Assembly: GCF_048564905.1 (NCBI RefSeq)
Contig: NC_132989.1
Span: forward strand, 14,527,257-14,591,256
DNA: 64,000 bases
Reading direction: 5' to 3'
Origin: Vicugna pacos
Taxonomy: Eukaryota; Chordata; Mammalia; Artiodactyla; Camelidae
The notes beneath the pieces are model-generated. The model did no database searches. It was not told the DNA's origin and saw nothing but the letters and a program-made list of their open reading frames with translations. Position 1 is the first letter of the stretch; every line of letters starts with the position of its first letter. Position numbers and translations under genes: made by a program. Shown here piece after piece: positions 1 through 12,245 of the stretch.

Positions 1-1239
1 TACTGCTCTTTGCTTACCCCCTTGTGATAGGAGACTCACTCTCCATGTTTTCATACTTGCTGGCTCCTCCTCCCTTCACCTGTTGATTCTCTTGCTCTGA
101 TCATAAAGACCAGGAGAATACAACCGCATGCCAAGGGTCATCCCATCCCTCAGGACTCCTTTCAGCCCCTCCACTCAATGCCCCACATTTCTGAGTCCCC
201 TCAAAGTCCAGCTAAGTAGTGGAATTTCCACTCTTGTTCCTAAAAGCTGACAGTGAACCGTCAGCCCAGGAGGGCCCCCTATTCTCAGGGCCCAGGAAAA
301 GCCTACAGACACTGCAAATCCCAGACGCAGTGCTGGAGTAGCCCTCGGAGCAGTCAGAATAGTAATAATGCACAAACTTTCCTCTCCTGAAAATGTCTTT
401 CATTATCTGTTCCCATTCCATTGTTTTAAGATGTCATTTGCTAACTAGAAATTTGTTCTCCATTTTTTAAGAAATTACTCAAGACCCCCACTCAGAGCCT
501 GATTCACAATCATGAGATAATACCCCCACCAAAAGACTGGGCCAGTACAGGGCACTAAGGCAAATGAAAGTCTGGGCCATCCCACATTCACTCCTGGACT
601 ACTTACTGAGGGCCTACAGTGTGCCCTAGGCGCAGAAACCCATATACACATACATTTTCCATGAGGATTCTGCAATCAGGACAGTGGCTCACAGTCCACC
701 CTTCATTACTGTCCTCAAGGACCCTTGGTGCTGCAGCACCTAGGTCAGCCCATTACTTTAGCAATGAGGACCCTGCAGATGAGTCAGATAAGAGGACGTC
801 AGGAATATGAATCCCTTGGCCTTATGTCTCCCATCGCCCCAAGGGCTCCACTTCTGGTCCTACCTCTGCCCCCTGCTGATCTGAAAGTGACCTGGTCTGA
901 ATGGAGTTGAAAGGCTCTGCGGTCCCCTGGGTGCTGGAGAGAAGCCTGTTGACAAAGTCACCAGTTGTCCCCAGCAGGAGCCAGGGAGAGCTCCTCCCTG
1001 CCCCACTCACACTGGGAGAGCACTCCTGTCGCAAACCTAGGCAGCAACAGAACTTGGACCATCAGGGAGCTCCAGGCCCAGCAGTAACAAGAGCCAGGGC
1101 ACAAGACCTCAGTCCGCACCAGTACCAGGCAGAAGGAGCATCACTTGGGGGTAACGGTCAAGGGAAGAGGGGCTGGTGTCCTCATAATTTCTATGGAAAA
1201 TGATACCATGAACTCAGTCACAGCAAGACCTTATAGAGC

Positions 1240-1447
1240 CCTGTAGTTGAGATTCAGGCTGGGGGAGGGGAGTCAAATCCAAGCTCTACTTCTTCACACC
1301 TGTGTGACCTCTAGGATTCTGTGCCTCAGTATCCCCATCTGTAAAATGCTGCTAATAGTAATGTGGGAGAATTAAATGAGATAATGTATGTAAAGCAATT
1401 AGCCCAGGGCCTGGCACATAGTAAACATTCAACAAATACTTGTTGAA
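1240..1447 (+). repeat. MIR SINE
   Basis: The stretch follows the MIR consensus in order: tRNA-like left part, the block on loss of 'tgtgtgacct', 'cctcagtatcccc', 'atctgtaaaatg', a 'ttaaatgaga' block and the 'cctggcacatagta' end. Diverged and ancient. Confidence 0.8.
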
Positions 1448-1504
1448 TATAAGCTTGCCACAATTAACTAAGGTACCACAGGTTCTCGTTTCATCCATAT
1501 TCTG

Positions 1505-1615
1505 GCAGATACTATAAATTGCCCATTTTACAGGCAAGGAAACTGAGGCTAGGAGAAGGTAAGGGCCGATCCCAAAGTTACAGAGCTGACAGACACCCAG
1601 GTCAGTCTGAACCTC
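1505..1615 (-). repeat. MIR SINE fragment, reverse
   Basis: Reverse-complement MIR core: 'attttacaggcaaggaaact' followed by 'gaggctaggagaagg' and a diverged 'cacagctg' block. Confidence 0.65.
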
Positions 1616-1989
1616 AGATCAGGGACAATAATGCCCCAGGCTACTCCGAATGCTTTGGGGGCAAGAGTACAGCACCAGGGCGTGATGGTGGGGCTCTGTA
1701 ACTCCTGGGTCTAGCATGGCTCCTAGCTGACCCGGGTGCCTGAATCTGGGAAAGAACCAGGAGGCCAGTCCCCAGTTTCTCAATCTCTCCTAGGGCCCAC
1801 GCGTCCACATACTCCCCCTCCTTACCCCTTCCCAAAGTGTTAAAGATCAGCGTTCAAAGCCGGGGATCGTTGCTCCGAGAACCTGAGGGAGGAGGGGAGT
1901 TAGAGACCGGGCCGATCACAGCCCAGAGAAAACCGGTCCGGCTGCCTTACCCTTCCCGAAGCGGGGACCCGGCCTCTAACCCCCTCCCT

Positions 1990-3060
1990 CGCCAGACAAA
2001 AGTTTCCCCTGTTCGGGAGTAGGGGAGGGGGAGGGGGCATTCCTCGTGAGTGACATTATCCGTGACCTACAGCTGCCGCGCTGCCCTCGCCGGCACCCCG
2101 GCCTGCCCCCGGCCCCCGCGCGGTCCCCCACCCCTTTGTCCTCCCACCCCGGTGCGCGGGGCCGGGCAGATTCTCCCGGCCCGCCCGGCGCCCGCCCGCA
2201 CCAAACTTGCGCCGGCGGCCGATTGGGCCCCGTGCGGCCTGCACGCCCGGCTCGGGCCCCGCCGGCTCGGCAACAGGGGACTGGCCGGCCCCGGCCCTCC
2301 CAGCCTCTTACCTGCCGCGGCTGGAGCGCCACCCGGGGAGGGGGCGCTCCCGGCCAGCCGCCGGACGCCTGGGTCCCCCCGGGCGTGCGTGCGCCGCTGG
2401 GCACTGGCCGGGGCCGAGGTTAACCCCTTCGCGGCCGCCTCCCGCTCTCCCACCCCCGCTCCACGCCGCAGCCGCCGCTGCCGCCGCCCGCCCCGCCTCC
2501 CGCTCGCTCGCTCTCCTCCCCCTCCCCCTCCCCCCTCCCGGCGCCCAGCCCCCAGTCCCGGCCCCCGGCACTGCTCTGGGGCAGCGCGCAGCCACCCCTA
2601 TCCCGCAGCAGGCGGCGGGGGTCCCCCCGAAGGCTGGAAGTTGGGGCGCTGCGCCTTGCCCACCGCGGGCCCGCGGAGCACAGAGGGGCGAACCCGCGCG
2701 CCGAGGGGCCCCCAGCCCATCTCTCCTTACCCCCTCCTGCTCCGGCGCCTACCTCCCCGAATCGCTGCGGTGGAAGCGGGGTTCGATCTCGCGATGGAGC
2801 GTGGGTGCCGGCCGTAGATCTGCTCGGGAGGCCCAGGCGGCCGGCGGGCGTTCGGCGAGCACCCCGGGGCGGGGGCCGGGGCGGGACCAGGAGCTGCTAT
2901 CGGGGCTGGATTTCTCGGCTTCCACCCGGATTCTCCCTCGGCTCTCCCGGCCGATTCGGTGCTGCTCGGCGACCACGTGACGCGGGCTGCCTTTGACCCC
3001 AGTCTCGGAGCGGGTAGGGGGCGGGGGCCGGAGGGGGGGTGTCAGATGTGGGACCCACGA
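1990..3060 (-). promoter_or_regulatory. NDST1: CpG island, probable NDST1 promoter and first exon(s)
   Basis: About 1 kb of very GC- and CpG-rich DNA with many GC-box-like runs and an E-box CACGTG at 2974-2979. On the minus strand there are convincing splice donors: GGCAG|GTAAGA with the exon ending at 2312, and GGGAG|GTAGGC with the exon ending at 2753. A third, weaker one ends at 2731. This suggests one or more non-coding first exons transcribed leftward. NDST1 (heparan sulfate N-deacetylase/N-sulfotransferase, a Golgi enzyme) is named only because it follows RPS14 in mammals and is transcribed away from it; no coding exon is in the window. The open frames through the island are GC artefacts. 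Confidence 0.55.
2974..2979. promoter_or_regulatory. E-box CACGTG in the CpG island
   Basis: A palindromic CACGTG flanked as GACCACGTGACG lies near the upstream edge of the island. This is the bHLH-ZIP (USF, MYC, TFE) core and fits a housekeeping promoter. Confidence 0.45.
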
Positions 3061-3945
3061 GGGCCCGGGGCGGCTGCCTGGAGTCCCGGAGGTGGTGACC
3101 CCGGGGAAACAAAGCCCCGGGGAAGCCAACAAGTTATTCGGGGTCAAACAGGGAACAGCGCTGGGGGTCTAAGAGGCTTCAGAGAGAACCAGGGAGACAA
3201 AGACCCGCGCCCGCCGCGCCACTGAGGTCTCTGGGAGCACCCTGGCCGGCCTGAGGGGGCCTCCTGGCTCTACCGCCACTGGGCTTCTGACAACCGTCCA
3301 GGCCTCTTCAGCGGGCTCCCCAATAGCCAAGTCTGCTGCAGTGACTCCTCCTGGGCAGGCCTTCCTGGCACCCCTCACCCCTTTGCCCTGACTCTCGAAA
3401 ACCCCTTTATTTCCTTTACCGTGATTATCTGGTTCATTTACTGGTTTCATTGTTTACTAGAATGCCATCTCCCCCAACAAGTTGTTCCCAGCTGAATCCC
3501 CAGTGCCTGGCACATAACAGGCAGATGAAGAGGTGGATGGCATTGTGCAAATCTCTCCTCCCGCTGAGCCTCAGTTTCCCACCCCCAGTGTTATTTCAAC
3601 CATCTCAAGGACCCTGCAAATTAGGCAAGAGTACAGTGGTCATCCTCATTAAACAGATGAGGAAAACGAGGCCCAGGGAGAAGAAATGATTTCTGGGAGT
3701 CTCTTAAGTGGCTGAGAGCCCCAGCCTCAGATCTGACTGTTCCAGGTGGAGCATTTTGCCATCCATGAGCCAGCCTGTAAAATGAGGGACTGGGTCATTA
3801 GTTGATTGGTTGATTAGTGAGCCATAAGGAGCTTGCTAATGATGTAGATCACCAGGTCCCACCCCTAGAGATCCTGACTCTGGGCCTGGGGTGAGGCTGG
3901 AGCAAATTTGGAAAACAGTGGATTGTTAGTTTCCTAAGGACTTGC
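3061..3945. other. Non-coding DNA upstream of the CpG island
   Basis: GC content falls quickly away from the island. A reverse MIR fragment lies at about 3630-3690 and a MER5A-like hAT fragment at about 3830-3900. No gene is visible. Confidence 0.5.
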
Positions 3946-3946
3946 C

Positions 3947-4000
3947 TGCTCAGAAGGCCCAGGCGGCCAGCAGGGCGTGCAGCAAGCACCCCGGGGCAGA
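3947..4000 (+). repeat. Diverged copy of CpG-island segment 2821-2874
   Basis: Read in the same direction, this segment aligns with 2821-2874 over about 54 bases, sharing blocks such as 'aggcccaggcggcc' and 'agcaccccggggc'. At least four of the differences are CpG in the island copy and CpA here, the mark of methylated-C decay. There is a one-base insertion. It is not a known interspersed repeat as far as I can tell. Confidence 0.7.
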
Positions 4001-5479
4001 AGCTCAAGATCATCTAACGGTAGGAGCAAAGTTTAAAAAACAAACAAACAAACAAACAAACAGTAACCAAAGCAGAGCCAAGGGTGATAGAGAAGCCAAA
4101 CTTGACACATGAGGGTAGGACAGACTCATCCCAATTCCCCTAAAGGGTAACCTCCTTGTGCTAGGGAGGAAGGGGCTTCCAGGCAGCCCACTCATGTCTC
4201 AGAGGGGGACAGATGCTGAGGCCTGAGCAAGGTATGATGCCAGGGGATGGGAGCTGGCCCCAGATTCCCAGGCATGCCCATGTGACAGCTTTGGATGAAG
4301 TGTAGTCACCAGGACTGAGCCGAAGGATGGTGACCACAGGCCCAAACTACAGGCCATGTTCAAAGATAAGCTTGTGACTTCCTAATGCATACTCCAGCCA
4401 AGCCACCAGTTTGGCCAGGAAATCATCATCCACCGGCAAACTCTCCTTTATAGTCTATGTTCCTGTGATCAACAACCTAAGTCCTTGCATATTGTCTGGG
4501 TCATAGGCAGGTTAAACAAGCCCCTAGACTCTTACTCATGCTAATTGCTGCTTGGGAGACCATTTCCATTCACATGAGATCCTGTGAGCATCTTCTCTGT
4601 GCTAGGCACTGTGCTCTTGGCAACAGAGGTACAGGGTTGAAAGAGACCTAGGTCTGCACTCTCAAGAAGTCTGGGTATGTTTGGAGATGATCTGCATGTC
4701 CCTCCCTGTGTCTGGAGGCTGCCTGAATTGTGGGCCTGTTGGGGACACCCAGGGTAAGTGCTCTGGCCCACAATAAGAGGGGAGCAGAACAAGGGAACTT
4801 CGAGAGGAGGCAGGATCTCAAGGGACAGGGCAGGATGGGGGTGGGGGGGAGGCGGTGAGGGGAAATGGACATTCCCAGTACAAGGAACAACCTGTTACAG
4901 CCGCATGGAAAGCATTCAGGAAAAGCTGAGTGTTGCATGGGGGAGTGGGGGTGGGGCGGGAAGGGGTGGAGGAAGCAGGAAGGAAAGAATGAGCAAGAAA
5001 ACTGGAGAGGTGGGTTAGGAGCGGATTATGGGTGACCTTCTATGAGGGGCCCAATGGAAGGGACATCCGAGGGCCAGGTGGAGTGAGAAGGCTGTAAGCA
5101 GGTGAGGTAGTAAAAGCCCTGCTGTGGGAGGGTCGAGGGGAACAGAGGCCAGTCCTCCTCCCCAAGCTGAGTGAGAGCCAGCATCTCACCAATCGAGATG
5201 CAGATCCAAAGCCTTTAAGGGGCAGCTGTGAGCTGGGGTAACTCCCCATCACTGACAGCTCTTCCTGCTTTTTTCAAGTCTTCAGAGTTGCTGTTCACCA
5301 AGTTGGGTTCAAGGCCCTCCAGCTCACTGTCATCCAGAAAGCCTGTAAAATGTGAGGCCCAGGCCCTACAAAGGGAACTGGCCTCCATGGGTCTAGGTGA
5401 AGCTGAGGACCTGCATTTCTAACCGTACCCTGGGAGGTTCTGAGGAAGACTGTCAAGATGCCCTGCTCCTCCATCCCCT
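4001..5479. other. Non-coding DNA with a short CAAA microsatellite and a G-rich tract
   Basis: A (CAAA)n run lies at about 4039-4062. A G-rich, C-poor stretch lies at about 4825-5010. A weak MER5A-like fragment is at about 5330-5460. No gene is visible. Confidence 0.5.
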
Positions 5480-6540
5480 CAGGACCCACCCACATCTCCC
5501 AGAGCTTTGTGCTGGCAACTCCCCCTGCCCACACCTCCCCCTCAGCTTGTGTCCCCCACCACTGCCCACTTGACATGCTCCTTGGCTGCCCCAAGGTTCG
5601 TTTTATCCAATTCTGTAAGTCAAAGGCTGAACTCATTATCTTCCACCCAAACCTGCTTCTCCCCCTCCTCCTGTGTGTTCAATTCATATGCCTAGCCCAG
5701 AAATCTGACACCAGCTCCTTGTCCCCCCGCATTGCATTCACAGACCAGTTCTATTGGTTCTGCCTCCAGTTTTTTCTTCTCTAACCCAATCCCATTCCTT
5801 CCTCTTCATCACTACCACCCTAGTCCAAGCCACCATCTTGTCTTTGCCTTGGCCCATGTTAACAGCCCCTTAACTGCTCTGCCTCCCTCCCACTCTGCCT
5901 CCTCTCATACAACATCTAAAAGCTTATTTCTTACTTAAAACCACCAATGGCTTCCCATTGCTCTCAAGATAAATTCTCCACCTTTTTGTCCAGCCTATCT
6001 CTTGTCTTGAAATGGCTTGCACCACTTTCCCCTTTACCTAATTCCCCATTAAAATTGTGGATTGCCTGGGTCTGAATGCCAGTTCTGCCGCTAACAAGTT
6101 GTGTGACCGTGGATCAGTTTTTCAACCTCTCTGTGTTCATCTCTAAACTGGGATAATAATAGCCTGTACTTCATAGGGGCATTGTGAGAATTAAATGAGT
6201 TAAACATGTAAAGCCCTCAGAGTGGCGTCTATCATATGATAAGCATTATTAAAGTGTTAGCAAAATGATTATTTGTGATCCTTTGGGCATCAGGTTAAAT
6301 TTCATTTCCTCCTCGGGCTTCCCCTGTGCCCCTGACCCAGACCACTTCCTGGTCTACATGTCACAATCTCCCTCCATCACGCTTATAGTTATTTGTCAGC
6401 TGCCTCTCTAAACTGTAAGCTGTGTGTGGACAGGACCGTATTGGTCACAGACACAACTGAGTCCCGGAGCCCCACACAGTGCCAGGCACAGGGCAGGCAA
6501 CCAGTACAAATTTGCTAACTAAACATATAAAATGAAAGTC
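5480..6540 (+). repeat. L2 LINE 3' region, split by a MIR
   Basis: 5480-6054 matches the pyrimidine-rich 3' part of L2, including 'ccaccaatggcttcccattg'. The L2 resumes at about 6285 and runs to its typical end around 6410-6530 (a 'ctgtaagct' block, then 'cacagtgccaggcacaggg'). A MIR lies between the two halves. Confidence 0.7.
6055..6260 (+). repeat. MIR SINE inserted in L2
   Basis: A nearly full MIR: 'tgcctgggtctgaatgccag', the 'tgtgtgaccgtgg' block, 'taaactgggataataatag', 'gtgagaattaaatgag' and 'catgtaaagccc'. Its position between two L2 halves makes it younger than that L2. Confidence 0.85.
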
Positions 6541-8650
6541 AATGGATTCATCACAAAACACAGAACACTGTCTCCCTACAAAATGCCCATCCATGGCACT
6601 TCATTCCTTTATTCATTTGACATTGATTAGTACCTCTCCTACAGTCTTCCTCACACCATCCTGGTGGGGGAGAGGGAGTGGACAGACACAGAGATGGTCA
6701 GGACAGATGTGGCCCCTGTCCTCCAGGAATGTGTAGTCTACTGCAGAGACAGACATGTAAATGTATCAGAAGATATGATGCAGTGTAACCATGCTGTGAT
6801 ACTGGCCTGTAACAATTCTGTTTCCCAGGAAGTCTTTGGAACATGAAAGTGAAAAGTAACTAAAAACAGACACTGTTGTCTACTTTAGCCGGCATCCCCA
6901 GTTCCCGGCAGGGTCGTCTATAGAGTAGGAAGGGTAGGTCCTGTTCCAAACGCACTAAGGCCACCCGCTCTTCCCCTGCCTGAAGACCTCCTATTCAGTC
7001 TTCAAGGCCCCAGGTAAGCAGCACCTCACCCGGGAAGCCTTCCTGCTCCTGCCAGGGCTCTGTATGGGACTTGGTCATGGCTTGAGTGATTTTCTGGGAC
7101 TACAGCGGAATGTGTCACAAAGAATCCAAATTCCATGTCATTTGCTTCTTTAAAAAAGTAAAAGGTGATTCGATGAATGTGTAACTACATGTGATTTCAT
7201 GTTTGGACTTCAGTGGAGGCAGAAAATAGCCTCTGTCAGACCACGTGATCTGATTTGTGGTTTGGAGAACATGGTCACCGTAATTATAGCATTGACCACA
7301 TGGTGTAACAGTTTCCTCTCCTCTCTCTCTCACACACACACACATACACACAGAGTTCTTCAAGGACAGAGACTATCTGCTCCCTGGCAGAGCTTGATAT
7401 CTGTTCAACAAATGAAGGGGGAAAGTCTGAAATGGGCAGGCAACCCATGCTTCAGACGGACAATGGATACAGATTGTTCTGGAAAGCTACCAAAGACTGA
7501 GGCGGGGGATAAGAGCAATTAACAGCAATTAATCTCTTACTCTGGTCATGCTACCTGCTTTCCATTTACTCTGCAGCCGAGACAGCTGCACCTCAGGGAG
7601 GTGAAGCAACTTCCCCAAGGTCACCCAGACAGGAGTGGCAGAGGAGGTTTCAAATCCAGGTCCACCCAACTCAAAGGCTAAGTTCTTGCCACGGTTTACC
7701 CCACCTCCCAGTGCCCAGGGGCAACGAGTCCACAGACTATGCAAGACCGCCCGAGTTCCACGCCCCGTTCCCTCACACCCACAGGGCTCTCTCCCCACCC
7801 TTCCCCGCCATACCCCCACCTTCATCTACACTGCTGCTCTTTGAAGAGCACTCGCAGCTGCGTTCCAAAGCAGTCCCAACTCTGGGGCCAGGTTTCCTGT
7901 TTCAGGCAGATCCCAAGGATGTGTGTCACGCCTTCCCAGCCCATCCCTCACTCCCTGGAGCCGTCTGGGCCAAGGACTCAGCTGCACAATCCCTTTCGCA
8001 CACAGCACTCTTCCTGTGTTTTATAAGGCATTTTCCCACTCTGTAAACCAATTCCTGGGGACTCCCCAGCAGTCCTGACAGGTTTTCACAGCGGAGATTT
8101 TTCACCCCCATGTAAGATGAGAAAATGGAGGTTTGGCCAACCTGTGGGAGATCCTCCCAGCCGGCCCAAGGGCAGGGCTGCAGCTAAACAAAATTTCAGA
8201 CCACCCGCCCACCTTCTTCCAAGTCCCTGGAGGGTTCAACTTGACCAAGAGAACACTTGGATGGAGGGTGAAAGATCTTCAGAATCCTCACACAGAGAAG
8301 ATAATGGCTTCTGCAAACAAATGCAAATCGGTTAATTTCCCTTTTTACTGGGTTCATTGTGATGCACCAGTTACAACCTGGCAAAAGAAAAACACTCACA
8401 AGCACATGCGGTCTCTAAATGACATTACAGCAATAGGCTCAAAGTCCTCTGAGGGCAAGGCAGGGTCCAGAATCCAGTCCCAGCCCGCTAATCTGGGGCA
8501 GAAGCCAAGGGCAGAGGCACAAAGGTTCTTTCCCAAACCTCCCTAGAGGGGCTCTGCCCTGCCTGTGCCTTCACCCCCAGGCCATCTCTCATCCACTCCC
8601 CCACTATCTGGCCTCCTCATTCTTCAGTTCTCTAAACTGGATCACCAGAA
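6541..8650. other. Non-coding DNA with scattered old repeats
   Basis: Holds an L2-like fragment at about 6960-7080, a short (CA)n run at about 7330-7352 and a reverse MIR at about 7565-7680. No open frame resembles a protein. Confidence 0.5.
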
Positions 8651-8654
8651 GCTA

Positions 8655-9660
8655 ATTTTTTTTTAAATTGAAGTATAGTTGATTTACAATATTGTGTTAG
8701 TTTCAGGTGTACAGCAAAGTGATTCAGTTACATATATATTTTCAGATTATATTCCACTATAAGTTATTACAAGATATTGAATATAATTCCCTGTGCTATA
8801 CAGTGAAACTGTTGTCTCTATATTTTATGTATAGTAGTTTGTATCTGTTATTCCCATATTCTGAATGTGTACCTCCCTCCAGCCTTCTCTCCTTTGGTAA
8901 CCATGAGTTTGTTTTCTACGCCTGTGAGTCTGTTTCTGTTTTGTACATAGATTCATCTGTATTACTTTTTTTAGATTCCACATATAAGTGGTATCATATA
9001 GTATTTGTCTTTCTTTGTCTGACTTAATGTCATTAAGTGTAATATTTTCTAGGTCCATCCATGTTGCTGCAAATGGCAATATTTCATTCTTTTTTATGGC
9101 TGAGTAATATTCCATTGTACACATAAACCACATCTTTATCCATTCATCTGCTGAAGGACACTTAAATTGCTTCCATGGCTTGGCTATTGTAAATAGTGAT
9201 GCTATGAACATTGGAGTGTATATTATCTTTTTGAATTACAGTTTTCATTTTTTCCAGATACATACCAGGAGTGAGTTTGCTGGATCATATGGTAGCTCTA
9301 TTTTTAGTTTTTTAAGGAACCTCTATACTGTTTTTTATAGTGACTGCACCAAGTTACATTCCCACCAACAGTGTCCAAAGGTTCCCTTTTCTGTACACCC
9401 TCTCTAGCATTTATAATATTTGCAGATTTTTTGATGATGGCCATTCTGACTGGAGTGAGGTGATACTTCATCGTGGTTTTGATTTGATTTCTCTAATAAC
9501 TGGCAATGTTGAGCATCTTTTCATGTGTCCGTTGGCCACCCATATGTCTTCGCTGGAGAGATGTCTATTTAGGTCTTCTGCTCATTTTTTAATTGGGTTG
9601 TTTGTTTTTTCCATATTGAGTTGTATGAACTTGGAGCTAAATACTTTTAACGTCACTTGG
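8655..9660 (-). mobile_element. L1 LINE 3' fragment (ORF2 C-terminus and 3' end), minus strand
   Basis: The minus strand encodes the L1 ORF2 C-terminal region: a 128-residue open frame at 8825-9211 carries the family's '[20 protein letters not shown]' and 'LPFAATWMDLE' blocks. The 3' end at 8655-8720 (seen as 'ttttttttaaattgaag' on the plus strand) is the cetartiodactyl L1 type. It is 5'-truncated at about 9660 and lacks ORF1 and most of ORF2, so it is dead. Confidence 0.85.
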
Positions 9661-9893
9661 AACAAAACATTACATTCATCAAAGAGGGGAGGGGACTTCT
9701 CAAGATTTCCATCAATTATTCCAGTTTATTCTCACCACTCCCATGGGTATTGGGTGGGCGTCACAACTCCCACTTCCTAGTTAAAGAAACTGAGGCTCAG
9801 AATCCCAGTGCCCCCACCAAGTGAAGCAGACAGGATGGGCTTGGTCACCCGGTCTGGAAGTTGCTGTCCAGTCTTCCTGGGTCCCCACACTCC

Positions 9894-9895
<2 letters not shown>

Positions 9896-9933
<38 letters not shown>
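9896..9933. repeat. (CA)n microsatellite
   Basis: About 18 uninterrupted CA units, long enough to be polymorphic. Confidence 0.95.
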
Positions 9934-9935
<2 letters not shown>

Positions 9936-10557
9936 CGGGCCCACCTTGATTGTTTGCATGCTCCTCCAGGGCTACCTTGTTGTCTTAGTTTATGATTCCT
10001 GAACTAATACAATCTGCCTCCTTGCCGAAATGGAGAAACTGAGGCCCAGAGAGGATCAGGGGCCTGCCCCATCTCCAGTGACATAGCAAACCTGCAAAGG
10101 CCCCTGCCCGTGAACCTTTCCCCATTGCCCAGCTTCGTGCGCATCAGAAGCTGAGAAGGAGGTGGCACCATCAAGGCAAGAACTCCCAAGGTCAAGTCTA
10201 GACACCATTCCTGGGCCCTTGGAGACAGGCCAGCATGTAGGGGGTAAGAGGGGAGTGCTGACCCCGGTGGAAAGTTGGCTCTGAAACTGGCATGGTGGTC
10301 AGACTCTTGTCTAGGGTTATTTGCTCCAACAGGCATGGAAATTCTTTTCATTCCAAGGCCCACTCTTCACACAGAGCCGTCTGGGCTGAGTCTGTCCTGA
10401 GATGGAGCTGGGGTTGGGGGAGGGAAGCAGGAGGGAAATTGCAAGAATAACCCCCACCCCGCATTCACAAACAACATGGTCACACTCATTCACTCATACG
10501 CTGCACAAACCACTCACCCCACCCACCTCCCTTCCCCCAATACCGCCCTCCATCCGT

Positions 10558-10740
10558 GCTTAAGAGCTTTGCAGTTGGACTATCCTGTGTCGAAATCCAA
10601 GGTCAGCCCTCACTTACTGTCACTTAATTTGGCTTCAACTGTTTACTTGTAGAATGGGGATAATAGTAGTTACATCATAGGGTTATTGAGGAGATTAAAT
10701 GAAATATTAAGAAGCCACTTAGCACCGTGCCTGGCATAGC
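10558..10740 (+). repeat. MIR SINE
   Basis: MIR blocks in order: 'taagagctttgcagttggac', 'tagaatggggataatagtag', 'gaggagattaaatgaaat' and 'gtgcctggcatag'. Confidence 0.8.
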
Positions 10741-11934
10741 TGTAGTTGTTACTGCTACTTTACCCAACACTTCCCTACAGCTCATTGGGGTTCCCCTCTA
10801 TTGTACATACACATCCCTCCCTGGAGGCTAACTCCCAGGCTGCCCTCAGCCAGCTGACCCACCCTCCAGGCCCTACCACCCTCTGATCCCTCTACTCCAG
10901 GAAGCCTGGGACCCTCCAGGCCTGGGTACAGGCCATGTGTGCACAGCATCCCTTCTGACCAGAATATCCTCACCTCCACTTCTTTGTGACTCTAACCAGC
11001 ACCCCCTTCCCTTCAATTCCAGCTCTAGTCTGACCTCCTCCAGGACACCTTCCCCGAGTGACCTCTGATCTTCCTCTTCTGAATTGCTGAGGCTCCCTGA
11101 GTGAGTCATTGCTATTTAGGACTTACTGCCTTGGGACACTTGACTCTGTTAGTGGGAAAGCCTCTTCCTTCTTCCTCCCCACAGTCTCTTAAAACTGAAA
11201 GAAGCATTTTCCAGGCAGATATGAGGCACCCTAAATCAACCTCCTGATTCCTGTGTCGCCCCACATCCTAGCACCTGTAGTCACCCATCACATATCTTCC
11301 CGGAGCTGAGAGCAGGGCAAGGCCTAGAGCCCATAAGGTACAGGCCAGTTACCCAGATAGGCAAACAGAACACAAATTTGGAGAGGCTGGGGGACCCTCA
11401 CTCCATCACTGGGGTCCCAGCAACAGTTCTGCTGAGGGACGGGGAAGCAGAGAAGTTCATCTGGAGCTGAGGGTCCCTGCTGGGAGGGTTCCTGAAGCTC
11501 CCCTGTAGGAACAGGTATCAAGGTAGGCCCTGCAACCAGGAGGGGACGGCAGGACAGGATCCAGACTGCACATCTGTCATGGGGAGAAGTATGCAGACCT
11601 GTCCTGGGAAGCCCCAGAAGGTGCTCTGGGTACCAACCATGAGGATGGAAGTAGCTGCAGGAAGATTTCTCCCCTGACCCCGACACCCAGGGACTCTAAT
11701 CATCCCCAAAGCCCAGCAGCCTCGGTGGCAGTGCGTTCTGCACGGGGGGAAGGGGAGGGGTGGGCGGAGGCTGGTCAGTGCTGGTCAGGAAGGGCTAGAG
11801 GATCCCTGCATTGCGGGGAGAAGGACTAGGATTCTTAGGTTCTTCTCAGCTCTGAGAGTTAGTGTCTAAGACTCACAGTCAACTAAAGATATAAAGATCT
11901 GGAAATCTCACTCTAACATTCTGTCTCTTTAAAA

Positions 11935-12245
11935 TTCTGAAACAATGCACATGAAATTTCAAATTTTCTAGTAGCCACATTTAAAAAGTAAAAAGAAACA
12001 ACAATGTATTTTAGCAATACATTGTATTTAACCCAGTATACCCAAAATGTTATCATTTTGACATGTATTTAATATAAATAAATTATTAATGAGATGTTTA
12101 AAATTCTTTTTTCTGTACAAAGTCTTCGAAATCAGCTGTGTATTTTACACACACAGCTCCTCTCAATTCAGACTCATCACATTTCAAGGGCTCAATAACC
12201 ACACGTGGCCAGTGGCTACAGTGTTGGACAGCACAGTTCAGAAAC
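11935..12245 (+). repeat. Non-autonomous hAT-type DNA transposon relic
   Basis: Contains 'tagtagccacatttaaaaag', an AT-rich middle, and the end 'ccacacgtggccagtggcta' followed by 'cagtgttggacagcac'. This is a well-known ancient mammalian MITE-like sequence; I assign it to the hAT group but not to a subfamily. A second copy of its right end is at 39835-39965. Confidence 0.6.

Larger units (their letters stand above)
1..1989. other. Non-coding flank left of the CpG island, probable NDST1 intron 1
   Basis: No open frame here resembles a protein. If the CpG island to the right is the NDST1 promoter and fires leftward, this stretch is the start of NDST1 intron 1; that rests on synteny only. Two MIR-type fragments lie in it, at about 1240-1447 (+) and 1505-1615 (-). 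I see nothing else I can name. Confidence 0.4.
9661..11930. other. Non-coding DNA with MIRs and a CA microsatellite
   Basis: Reverse MIR pieces lie at about 9720-9850 and 10005-10100, a forward MIR at 10558-10740 and a MIR/L2-like piece near 11030-11150. No gene is visible. Confidence 0.5.

Noticed and set aside
2050-2980. Long open frames of about 255 residues on both strands through the CpG island
   Set aside because: They overlap in several frames, are rich in Pro, Ala, Gly and Arg, and have no domain; extreme GC content removes stop codons by chance.
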